Part shown: positions 24,158 to 30,864 of the stretch, in pieces
Position numbering within the stretch: the stretch's first letter is position 1
Layout: every line of letters starts with the position of its first letter
Assembly: GCA_017626845.1 (NCBI GenBank)
Contig: JAGAHX010000077.1
Coordinates: 1 to 37,594, forward strand
Length of the DNA stretch: 37,594 bases
DNA from: Bacillota bacterium
Lineage (GTDB): Bacteria; Bacillota; Clostridia; Peptostreptococcales; Anaerovoracaceae
Direction: 5' to 3'
The notes under the pieces: model-generated
Databases searched by the model: none
What the model was told of the DNA's origin: nothing
What the model saw: the letters and a program-made list of their open reading frames with translations, nothing else
Translations under genes and position numbers: made by a program

Positions 24158-24186
24158 ATTTTATTCTTTATTATGCGGGTTGTCAA
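24158..24186 (-). promoter_or_regulatory. promoter of the second transporter operon
   Basis: Minus-strand TTGACA (24186-24181), 17-base spacer and TAAAAT (24163-24158), about 65 bases before the binding-protein ATG. This is the best sigma-A promoter match seen in the window. Confidence 0.78.
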
Positions 24187-24224
24187 GGGTCATTATTCAC
24201 TTTTTAATCATTTTTAGAAAGTTT

Positions 24225-24244
24225 TTATGCATTTTTGTGCATAA
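24225..24244. promoter_or_regulatory. candidate operator palindrome upstream of the second transporter
   Basis: TTATGCA (24225-24231) and TGCATAA (24238-24244) are perfect arms 6 bases apart in an A/T-rich stretch, about 40 bases upstream of the -35. It may be a repressor or activator site; the regulator is unknown. The remaining gene-free bases 24187-24224 are A/T-rich with no clear signal. Confidence 0.4.
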
Positions 24245-24258
24245 ATCGTCCGGGCAAC

Positions 24259-24280
24259 AAAAAAGGAGGCCGAGGCCTCC
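24259..24280 (-). terminator. intrinsic terminator after the amidohydrolase gene
   Basis: GGAGGCC and GGCCTCC stem with a 2-base centre (24265-24280), followed on the minus strand by TTTTTT. It lies 28 bases after the amidohydrolase stop. Confidence 0.85.
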
Positions 24281-24307
24281 CTGTTCTATGTGACCCGTAC
24301 AGGGCCG

Positions 24308-25903
24308 CTACTTCTGAAATACCGTCCGCCCCCGGCTGATGGTCTGGGTGACGCACACGTCTTTGATTGCATTGGGATCGATCGAAAAGATGTCGTCGGA
24401 CAGCACGACCAGATCGGCCAGATAGCCTTCCTTGATCTGTCCCAATTCGTCTTCCATAAAGCAGGTTTTTGCGGCATTTACGGTAAATAATTTTACAGCG
24501 TCGTACACGGAAAGCTTTTGCTCCGGGAGCCAGCCGCCGGCAGGTGTGCCATTCAATTTCTGGCGGGTCACCGCGAAATAGATGTTCTCCAGTACATCGA
24601 AGCGCTCCACCGGCGCATCGGAGCCTCCAACGGTAAGGATGCCGAGATCCTGCATAGTCTTCCAGGCGTACGTATCCTTCGCACGGTCGTGGCCGATCCG
24701 GTCTTCGCAGATATCCATATCCGTGCCGACGAAAACAGGCTGAATATAGGCGATCACATTATCTTCCGCCATACGCTGCAGAATGTGCGGCGTCGTGATC
24801 TGTGCATGTACGATGCCATGCCGAATGTCCTTTTTCGGGCACTTCGCCTGCGCGTATTCCACGGCATTCAGCACGACTTCCATGGCCCGGTCGCCGATGC
24901 AGTGCACCGCGACGGAAATATCGTTCTCCTGTGCTTTCAGAAAGAATGCGTTCATCTGCGCCTGGGTAAACAGCAGCAGTCCGCGGTTATCCGGTTCACC
25001 GGGGTAAGGATCGGTAATGGCTGCCGTCTTTGCTCCCAGTGACCCATCCAGCAGCAATTTGAGCGGGCCGACCCGATACATGCCGTCCCCCTGCTTCGTG
25101 CGGTACCCTTCCGCCACGAAATCCAAGAACGATTCCTGATCCAGGGACAGACACTGTTCCCAGATCCGGACCGGCATGCGATCCTGCGCGTCCAGATTCC
25201 GATACGCCTGCATGACTTTACGCCATCCCGCACCGGGAACAGACAGAAGGTCGTCGCTCTGACAGGTCGTGATTCCTTCTTCAGCCAGCTTATGCAGGCC
25301 GAATTCCAGCATGTTTTCCACATCCGCTACGGAGGGCTCGTCGATCACCTTGTAGAAAAGTTTTACGGCGGCTTCGTTCACCACGCCCGAATCGAGGTGG
25401 ATGCGGTCTGCAAGCATCTCTGCTGCTTCCGGCAGCGCGGCGATCTTTTGGATCGCAACGGTGTTGCAGACAGCTGCATGTCCGCAGGCCCGGACGGCCA
25501 TCAAGGGAATATCGGAAGCGATGTCATCCAGTTCCTGCCGGGTCGGATAGCGCTTTTCTCCTTCGAAGTTCTGGTCGTTCCATCCGCGTCCGTAGATCCA
25601 AGTACGACCGGGATGCGCTTTATAATAATCGCGAAGTGTTTGCAAACAATCTTCCACCGTCTTGCAGTGGAAAAGCGTAGCATTGCTGTTGGCAAATGCA
25701 TAGATCGCTGTATGCATATGCCCTTCGTTAAACCCGGGAAGCATAAGAGCGCCCTGTAGATCGATGCGTTCATCCGCCTGCACAGCCGAAGCCTCTTCGT
25801 TGGTTCCGGTAAAGACGATGCGGTCCCCGTCGATTCCCACAGCCTGGACAATGCGTTCGCCATCCATCGTAACGACTTTTCCGTTGTAAAACAGTTTATC
25901 CAT
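24308..25903 (-). CDS. amidohydrolase, YtcJ-like (Amidohydro_3 family)
   Basis: 531-aa metal-dependent hydrolase. The N-terminal beta domain (KLFYNGKVVTMD) is followed by the metal motif GFNEGHMHT (about 58-66), a Lys-containing GPLKLLLDGSLGAKTAAITDPY strand, HCIGDRA, HGIVHAQ and GGSDAPVE (the Asp ligand), all typical of YtcJ-like amidohydrolases, then the usual DLVVLSDD C-terminal strand. The substrate is not known for this family. AAGGAGG precedes the ATG at 25903. It stands alone between two terminators, so it is monocistronic. No link to the neighbouring transporter operon is proven. Confidence 0.92.
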   Translation of the reverse strand: MDKLFYNGKVVTMDGERIVQAVGIDGDRIVFTGTNEEASAVQADERIDLQGALMLPGFNEGHMHTAIYAFANSNATLFHCKTVEDCLQTLRDYYKAHPGRTWIYGRGWNDQNFEGEKRYPTRQELDDIASDIPLMAVRACGHAAVCNTVAIQKIAALPEAAEMLADRIHLDSGVVNEAAVKLFYKVIDEPSVADVENMLEFGLHKLAEEGITTCQSDDLLSVPGAGWRKVMQAYRNLDAQDRMPVRIWEQCLSLDQESFLDFVAEGYRTKQGDGMYRVGPLKLLLDGSLGAKTAAITDPYPGEPDNRGLLLFTQAQMNAFFLKAQENDISVAVHCIGDRAMEVVLNAVEYAQAKCPKKDIRHGIVHAQITTPHILQRMAEDNVIAYIQPVFVGTDMDICEDRIGHDRAKDTYAWKTMQDLGILTVGGSDAPVERFDVLENIYFAVTRQKLNGTPAGGWLPEQKLSVYDAVKLFTVNAAKTCFMEDELGQIKEGYLADLVVLSDDIFSIDPNAIKDVCVTQTISRGRTVFQK

Positions 25904-25989
25904 ACATGCTGCCTCCTTTTCTACAAAACAACTCTGTTTCAGTATATCACTTTATAACAATATGGCTCCATTTTGTGACCTGCATAGCT

Positions 25990-26201
25990 CCCGGGCCGCA
26001 CGAGGCGGATGCGAAGGGATCGTCTGTGTTTCCGGTTTTTGAGCGGAATCCGTTTCGGGCGGGCTTGACCCGGCGAGCCGTTGCTTGAGGCCGCGTTTCG
26101 CATAGACGAAACCGGCCGAGGTCGGCTCGCGGTCCCGAAACGGCACGCGAAAGAAACCGTCGAAACACCAGATCCCTGAGCTGCGCCGAGAGCGGCCCGG
26201 G
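25990..26201. ncRNA. 212-base rod-like foldback element (structured RNA or repeat)
   Basis: This GC-rich block in the gap between the amidohydrolase and TolC-like genes folds on itself almost end to end. Perfect paired arms, outer to inner: CCCGGGCCGC 25990-25999 with 26192-26201; AGGGATC 26015-26021 with 26171-26177; GTGTTTC 26026-26032 with 26162-26168; GGTTT 26034-26038 with 26154-26158; CCGTTTCGGG 26050-26059 with 26134-26143; GCGAGCCG 26073-26080 with 26123-26130; GGCCG 26089-26093 with 26113-26117; GTTTCG 26095-26100 with 26107-26112, closed by a CATAGA loop. That is about 58 base pairs, nested in order. All three minus frames are open by composition, but no ribosome site or protein-like sequence is seen. 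It may be a structured RNA or a non-autonomous repeat; I know no family that matches. Confidence 0.6.
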
Positions 26202-26220
26202 GGCGTTCTCCGGGCCACAC

Positions 26221-26248
26221 AAAAAGAGGAGGCCTCTGCCTCCTCTTT
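26221..26248 (-). terminator. intrinsic terminator after the TolC-like gene
   Basis: AAAGAGGAGG (26223-26232) pairs with CCTCCTCTTT (26239-26248) around a 6-base loop; the minus strand continues TTTTTGTG. It directly abuts the rod-like element. Confidence 0.85.
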
Positions 26249-26261
26249 CTTCTTTACAGTT

Positions 26262-27437
26262 TTACAGATCCACTCTCGTGGTGCCGACGCCCATGTCGAA
26301 GATGTACTGCTGCACCGCCAGATTGTAGTCGCACACGGCGGAGACCTTGCCCAGCTTCGCGGCGTTCAGATTGGCCAGCGTGTCGTTCAGATCCTGCAGG
26401 GTGCAGGCACCCAGCTCGTAGGAGACCTGCTGGATGTGATAGGCGGAAGCCGCCAGAGCGATGGTGCTGTCCGCGGCGTCGATGGCCTGCTTCTTCTTGG
26501 CCAGCGTCAGGTAATCCGCGCGGATGCCCAGCTCGATCTGCGTGCCGATGTTCTCGGAAGCCTGCTTCATCTGCAGATAGGAAACGTTCTGCTTCTGGTA
26601 CTCCGAGTTCTTCGGGGATTTCGTCAGCTGCACGTGGCTCCACAGCAGCTCCTGCACGTCCATACCGAACTTGACGGAGCCGATCTCATTGCGCTTGGCC
26701 AGCGCAGCTGCGATGGCCTCATCCAGGGTGACGGCCGGCATCGCCACCGGTGCGATCTCCTGGGTCAGCACCGTATTGGCCAGCAGCGGATAGCCCGCCT
26801 GCATGTTGAAATTCATGCGGGCTGCATACCAGTTGCCACGGGCATCGTGCAGGTCCTTGTCAGCCGAGACCAGCATGTTCTCTGCGGTGGTCACCTCCAG
26901 CTTGGAAGCAGCGCCGAGGCCGTACTTCTTTTTGACCAGCGCCAGGGTGTTCTTCTTATTGACGTAGTTTTCCCAGGTGACTTTCAGGGATTCCTGGGCC
27001 AGCAGCGTCTGGTAATACAGCTGGTAGATGCTCATCTCCAGCTTGTTGAGATCCGCCTCGTGGTTCGTTTCCAGGTTGGCTTTGGCGAAATCCCGGGTCA
27101 TCTTGACGATTGTGGCTTCGACGCCGGTGCCCTGGCCCACCATGCCCGCCGCGATCACCATGTTGTAGGGCAGCGAGTTGATGTAGTCCTGCATCGCCTT
27201 CAGCGTGTCGTAGTTCTCCTTGTAGCCGTTGGCGATGGCTTCGTCCGACAGCTTATTGAGGCGCACCGTCTCGGCCGCTGTGCCTTCGGTGGTCATCTTC
27301 TGGACCACGTCCGCGACGCTCAGCCGGATCTCCTCCCCTTCGAACTTGATGTCCGTCGTGGCGGGGTCGGCGAAGGCGGTGGCAAAGCTGCCGAGGATGA
27401 GCCCCAGAGCGAGCAGTATGCTGATCAGTTTTTTCAT
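26262..27437 (-). CDS. TolC-family secreted coiled-coil protein
   Basis: 391 aa with a cleavable signal peptide (KKLISILLALGLILGSFATAFA). The mature protein is helical and holds two outer-membrane-efflux-protein-like repeats. The first has YQLYYQTLLAQESLKVTWENYVNKKNTLALVKKKYGLGAASKLEVTTAENMLVSADKDLHDARGN split across a coiled coil; the second has ADSTIALAASAYHIQQVSYELGACTLQDLNDTLANLNAAKLGK. The Y..G..S/T...L..A...L pattern is the TolC signature. In a Gram-positive cell such a protein cannot be a classical outer-membrane channel; it may be an adapter in the wall or membrane. No efflux pump or adaptor gene is adjacent. It has its own extended -10 promoter and terminator. Confidence 0.8.
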   Translation of the reverse strand: MKKLISILLALGLILGSFATAFADPATTDIKFEGEEIRLSVADVVQKMTTEGTAAETVRLNKLSDEAIANGYKENYDTLKAMQDYINSLPYNMVIAAGMVGQGTGVEATIVKMTRDFAKANLETNHEADLNKLEMSIYQLYYQTLLAQESLKVTWENYVNKKNTLALVKKKYGLGAASKLEVTTAENMLVSADKDLHDARGNWYAARMNFNMQAGYPLLANTVLTQEIAPVAMPAVTLDEAIAAALAKRNEIGSVKFGMDVQELLWSHVQLTKSPKNSEYQKQNVSYLQMKQASENIGTQIELGIRADYLTLAKKKQAIDAADSTIALAASAYHIQQVSYELGACTLQDLNDTLANLNAAKLGKVSAVCDYNLAVQQYIFDMGVGTTRVDL

Positions 27438-27492
27438 GTGTCTTACTCTTATCCTTTATACTCCTGAGTTAGCAACAAGTAATTGCAAGGGC

Positions 27493-27498
27493 ATTATA
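27493..27498 (-). promoter_or_regulatory. extended -10 promoter of the TolC-like gene
   Basis: Minus-strand TGATATAAT (TGn plus perfect TATAAT), about 55 bases upstream of the ATG. The -35 is weak (TTGTCT at 15 bases). The ribosome site AAAGGA is unusually far from the start codon. Confidence 0.55.
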
Positions 27499-27517
27499 TC
27501 ATACTTGGGTCACAGAC

Positions 27518-27558
27518 AAAAGCAAAGAACGCACCACGGGAAAGGGTGCGCTCTTTGC
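27518..27558 (-). terminator. intrinsic terminator of the AtuA operon
   Basis: GCAAAGA and CGCACC (27522-27535) pair with GGTGCG and TCTTTGC (27545-27558) with one internal mismatch; TTTT follows on the minus strand. It stands about 50 bases after the last stop of the operon. Confidence 0.8.
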
Positions 27559-27606
27559 GAAAGGGATGCTATGCCGTAAGTTGATTTCTTCAGGATGTCT
27601 TGCTAT

Positions 27607-27906
27607 TTAGATCTCCATCTCCAGGAGGTAGGAGGAGAATCCCTTGCCGTGCATGTCGACGGACAGGGAGCGGGTAACGCCGCCGCCCAGGGCCGCCTGC
27701 ATCACGTAGTTGAGGCAGCAGATGTCCGGCAGTTCATAGCGGACAACTTCGCCCTTGACCATGCCCTTGAAGTGTTCCTTGACCTTCTCTGCGGTCACCT
27801 TCTCCTTGAGCATTTCGAAGTCCTTCTCATCGTAGGGAATGAGGGACAGATTGGAGATATTTCCCTTGTCGCCTGTGCGGGAATGTGCGATCTCATAAAG
27901 TTTCAT
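27607..27906 (-). CDS. AtuA C-terminal-domain-like protein, 99 aa
   Basis: Small protein that corresponds to the C-terminal ferredoxin-fold-like domain found fused in long AtuA proteins. The start KLYEIAHSRTGDKGNISNLSLI carries the ARSGDKGD-like motif, and the end GGVTRSLSVDMHGKGFSSYLLEMEI matches the family's last strands. AAAGGAGG stands 9 bases before the ATG. It follows the large AtuA gene by 18 bases, so the two products are made together and probably form one complex that replaces the single-chain form. No catalytic role can be assigned. Confidence 0.82.
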   Translation of the reverse strand: MKLYEIAHSRTGDKGNISNLSLIPYDEKDFEMLKEKVTAEKVKEHFKGMVKGEVVRYELPDICCLNYVMQAALGGGVTRSLSVDMHGKGFSSYLLEMEI

Positions 27907-27924
27907 GTGCTGCGTCCTCCTTTC

Positions 27925-29271
27925 CTAGACGGTATACACTGCAATTTCGGGCTTTACGTCGTTCCGGTTGATCAGGATGGATGCAACGGAGACGATGTCG
28001 CGGGTGCGCTTGACCGCGCCGCAGCCGCCTGCAGGACCGTTGGTGTACAGCGCTTCCACTTCGTTTGGAACCAGGTCTGCGATGGCCTTCGTCTTGGCTC
28101 TGCCTGCGACTCTTACGCGGACTTCGCTGGGAGCGCTGGGCATCTGGTTGTCGGGGTTCCAATAGAGGGAGTTGCAGCCGATGATGTCGTACTTCATCTC
28201 GTCGAACGCGCCGGGAGCGACCAGTTCCAGTCTCTCCTTGATGATCTCGAGGGCCAGCTTGGCTCTTTCGAGGCAGCCTTCGCCGCCGTAAGAGATCTCG
28301 CCGTCGCCGATGAAGCAGTCCTTGTAGCCGATGGAGCACTTGAAGGTAGCCGTCTTGGGCTTGCCGGTAGCGCCGGTGACCCGCACACGGTCCTTACCCT
28401 CCTGGGTAAACTGGATGTGCTTGAAGTCTGCAACGACGTCGGGGGTGATGTAGTTCTCGGGATCGTGGATCTCGTAGCAGATCTGTTCCTTTAAGGTGTC
28501 TCTGGTGACCATGCCGCCGGAGCCTTCCACCTTGGTGATGACGAGGGAACCGTCCTCGGAGATCTCGGCGATGGGGAAGCCAAGATGTGCGGGATCGGGA
28601 ATGTCCTTCTTGCCCGGCTCCATGAAGTAGCCGCCGGTTGCCTGGCCGCCGCATTCCAGCAGGTGACCCATGGCAGTGCCCTTGCCCAGCTTGTCCCAGT
28701 CTTCCAGATCCCAGCCGAATTCGTAGATGGCGGGAGCCATGAAGATGGCGGGGTCAGCGACACGGCCGGTGATGACCACGTCAGCGCCTGCCTGCAGGGC
28801 CTTGATGATGCCTTCGACGCCCAGATAGGCGTTGGCGGAGACGACTTTGCCGTCCAGTTCTCTTAAGGGCTTGTGGTTTTCCCAGACTTCCACTTCGTCG
28901 TACTTGCCGATGATGGGCAGGATGTCGTCGCCGGTGACGCAGGCGATCTTCATGCCGGTGAGACCGTGCTTCTTGGCGATCTCCACGCACTTTTCAGCGG
29001 CAGCTTCGGGGTTGGCGGAGCCCATGTTGGTGATGAGCTTGACCTTGTGCTCCCAGCACAGGGGCAGGGCCTTTTCCATGCGGTATTCCAGCAGGCCGTT
29101 GTAGCCCTTCTTCGGGTCCTTCAGCTTGGCTTCCTGGCCGATGGCGATGGTGCGCTCTGCGAGGCACTCGTAGCTGATGTAATCGAGATTTCCCTTTTCG
29201 ATGAGTTCCAGGGAGGGTTCCAGTCTGTCGCCTGCATAGCCGGCACCGGAACCGATACGGATCGTTCTCAT
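27925..29271 (-). CDS. AtuA-family protein (DUF1446), N-terminal part as separate gene
   Basis: 448 aa, cytoplasmic. AtuA was described in acyclic terpene (citronellol) catabolism of Pseudomonas, but relatives are widespread and of unknown reaction. It starts IRIGSGAGYAGDRLEPSLELIEKGNLDYISYECLAERT, a hallmark of the family, then LITNMGSANP, ITGRVADPAI, GHLLECGGQATGGYF, and EGSGGMVTRDTLKEQICYEIHDP. AAAGGAG precedes the ATG. The single-chain AtuA form is near 600 aa, so this gene lacks the terminal 100-residue domain, which is supplied by the next gene. It follows a CitMHS transporter gene by 31 bases, suggesting catabolism of an imported carboxylate rather than a terpene. Confidence 0.88.
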   Translation of the reverse strand: MRTIRIGSGAGYAGDRLEPSLELIEKGNLDYISYECLAERTIAIGQEAKLKDPKKGYNGLLEYRMEKALPLCWEHKVKLITNMGSANPEAAAEKCVEIAKKHGLTGMKIACVTGDDILPIIGKYDEVEVWENHKPLRELDGKVVSANAYLGVEGIIKALQAGADVVITGRVADPAIFMAPAIYEFGWDLEDWDKLGKGTAMGHLLECGGQATGGYFMEPGKKDIPDPAHLGFPIAEISEDGSLVITKVEGSGGMVTRDTLKEQICYEIHDPENYITPDVVADFKHIQFTQEGKDRVRVTGATGKPKTATFKCSIGYKDCFIGDGEISYGGEGCLERAKLALEIIKERLELVAPGAFDEMKYDIIGCNSLYWNPDNQMPSAPSEVRVRVAGRAKTKAIADLVPNEVEALYTNGPAGGCGAVKRTRDIVSVASILINRNDVKPEIAVYTV

Positions 29272-29302
29272 TTATAGTACTCCTTTCAACGGGTCAGCGA
29301 AC

Positions 29303-30673
29303 TTACAGGGCAACAGCACCGGTAACGATCGCGACCACGAGCATGATCAAACTGATTGCCCAGGCGATGGGGATGGTCTTCTTCTGGTGTTCGCCGAAGT
29401 CTACGCCGGCCAGACCGATCAGCAGGAAGGTGGATGCGGTCAGCGGGGAGATCGGGAAACCGACGGTCATCTGGCCCAGGATAGCGGCACGGCCTACGTC
29501 TGCAGCGGCAACGCCGAAGCCTGCGGCGGTGTTCGCCAGAACGGGCAGTACGCCGTAGTAGAAGGAATCCGGGTCGAACAGCAGGGATGCGGGCATGCCG
29601 ATGATACCGACGATGACCGGGAAGAACTTACCCATGGATGCAGGGATGATGGAGACCAGCGCTTCGGACATGGCGGTGATCATGCCGGTGCCCTTCATGA
29701 TGCCGGTGAAGCAGCCTGCTGCGAACAGGACGGAGCACATCATCAGGCAGGACTTCGCGTGGGCGTCGACTCTGGCCTTGGAAGTCTTCACGTCAGGATA
29801 GTTGATAACGGTCGCCAGCACGTAGAATACCATGAAGACGACGGCGGGCGCGAAGCCGGACTTCAGCAGGGAAACGATGGCGGCGATGATCAGGAAGATG
29901 TTGACGCCGAACAGTTTCGGGCGCTGGAGCGCTTCTTCTTCCGGCGTAAGAGCAGCCGGAGTATAGACGATCTCGGAAACGTTTCCGCCGCCTTCCGCCA
30001 GGATGCGGGACTTTTCTCTCTTGCCCATGAGTGCAGCGAAGAGCAGAACGCAGATGATGCCGGCGATAACGGCGGGCAGGTCGGGCATGAAGAACGAAAC
30101 GGCGCTGGGTTCGCTCAGAGCGGTGGCCGCACGGACGGTGGGGCCGCCCCAGGGCAGAACGTTCATAACGCCTGCGGACAGGGCTACGAGGGTGGCCAGG
30201 GTGGTGCGCTTCATACCGACGGCGTCGTACAGGGGTACGAGGGGCGGTACGCAGATCAGGAAAGTGACCGCGCCGGAGCCGTCCAGGTGCACGATGGCAG
30301 CCAGGATGGCGGTGCCGATGCAGATCTTAACGGGGTCGGTGCCTACGGTCTTGATGATCTTGGCGATGATGGGGCGGAACGTGCCTGCATCGGTGAGGAT
30401 ACCGAAGAACAGGATGGAGAAGATGAACATGACGCCGGTAGCGGCTACGGAGCCGATACCCTTGGCGCCGGTGATCATGCCGCCCAGGGACTTGAAGTTC
30501 GCTGCGAAGTCGATGACGCCGGGAGCGTTCTCCGGGTCGGTCACAAAGAATCCGCAGGCGATGATGCCGGTAATGACGGGGACCGCGATGAGGGCTACCA
30601 GGGGGGAAGCCTTCTTGGTCATGATCAGCACCAGCATGGCGATGACGGTGATGAAACCTAATACTGCTAACAT
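29303..30673 (-). CDS. CitMHS-family carboxylate transporter
   Basis: 456-aa membrane transporter with about 12 hydrophobic segments. The conserved region GVMFIFSILFFGILTDAGTFRPII, then HLDGSGAVTFLI, NVLPWGGPTVRAATAL and DPDSFYYGVLPVL identify the citrate-Mg2+:H+ symporter (CitM/CitMHS) family. The start at 30673 is chosen because AGGAGG stands 5 bases upstream; a longer reading would start 15 codons earlier without one. It heads the unit with the split AtuA genes. Transcription from a promoter upstream would first cross the palindrome at 30747-30780. The exact substrate, citrate or another di- or tricarboxylate, is not visible. Confidence 0.9.
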   Translation of the reverse strand: MLAVLGFITVIAMLVLIMTKKASPLVALIAVPVITGIIACGFFVTDPENAPGVIDFAANFKSLGGMITGAKGIGSVAATGVMFIFSILFFGILTDAGTFRPIIAKIIKTVGTDPVKICIGTAILAAIVHLDGSGAVTFLICVPPLVPLYDAVGMKRTTLATLVALSAGVMNVLPWGGPTVRAATALSEPSAVSFFMPDLPAVIAGIICVLLFAALMGKREKSRILAEGGGNVSEIVYTPAALTPEEEALQRPKLFGVNIFLIIAAIVSLLKSGFAPAVVFMVFYVLATVINYPDVKTSKARVDAHAKSCLMMCSVLFAAGCFTGIMKGTGMITAMSEALVSIIPASMGKFFPVIVGIIGMPASLLFDPDSFYYGVLPVLANTAAGFGVAAADVGRAAILGQMTVGFPISPLTASTFLLIGLAGVDFGEHQKKTIPIAWAISLIMLVVAIVTGAVAL

Positions 30674-30746
30674 GGGACCTCCTGAAAAAAGTGAGATTGA
30701 TAAACTTTGCACAATCATCCTACAGGGGCGAAATGGGTGTTACAAT

Positions 30747-30780
30747 AAAAAAGAATTCCAGAATGCTGGAATTCTTTTTT
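30747..30780. promoter_or_regulatory. operator copy 1, also a terminator-like hairpin
   Basis: AAAAAAGAATTCCAG (30747-30761), AATG, and its exact complement (30766-30780). The core TTCCAG-N4-CTGGAA is the palindrome also found near the regulator. Because the arms end in A and T runs, RNA from either strand would form a 15-bp hairpin ending in T residues, so it can act as a terminator of the regulator gene as well as a DNA site. Confidence 0.7.
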
Positions 30781-30842
30781 GTTCGATATAATAACTATTT
30801 GAATTTTCAACGCTTTTCGGCGCTTCTGATTTCCTGGAAGCA

Positions 30843-30862
30843 CATTCCAGAATTCTGGAATG
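30843..30862. promoter_or_regulatory. operator copy 2
   Basis: CATTCCAGAATTCTGGAATG is a perfect 20-bp palindrome with the TTCCAG/CTGGAA core, 3 bases after the regulator stop and about 185 bases upstream of the transporter start. In the A/T-rich stretch between it and copy 1, TATATC-like -10 sequences occur but no good -35. Confidence 0.7.
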
Positions 30863-30864
30863 CA

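Noticed and set aside
25939-26222. Three overlapping minus-strand open frames of 88-93 codons
   Set aside because: All three frames are open because of base composition; none has a ribosome site, and the region is better explained as a foldback element.
29387-30661. Long plus-strand frame opposite the CitMHS transporter
   Set aside because: Low-complexity Gly/Asp/Gln-rich translation, typical of the antisense of a GC-rich membrane protein gene.
30674-30864. Sigma-54 (-24/-12) promoter before the CitMHS gene
   Set aside because: No GG-N10-GC element with correct spacing was found; the nearest candidate (AGGATGATTGTGC) has only 8 bases between GG and GC.
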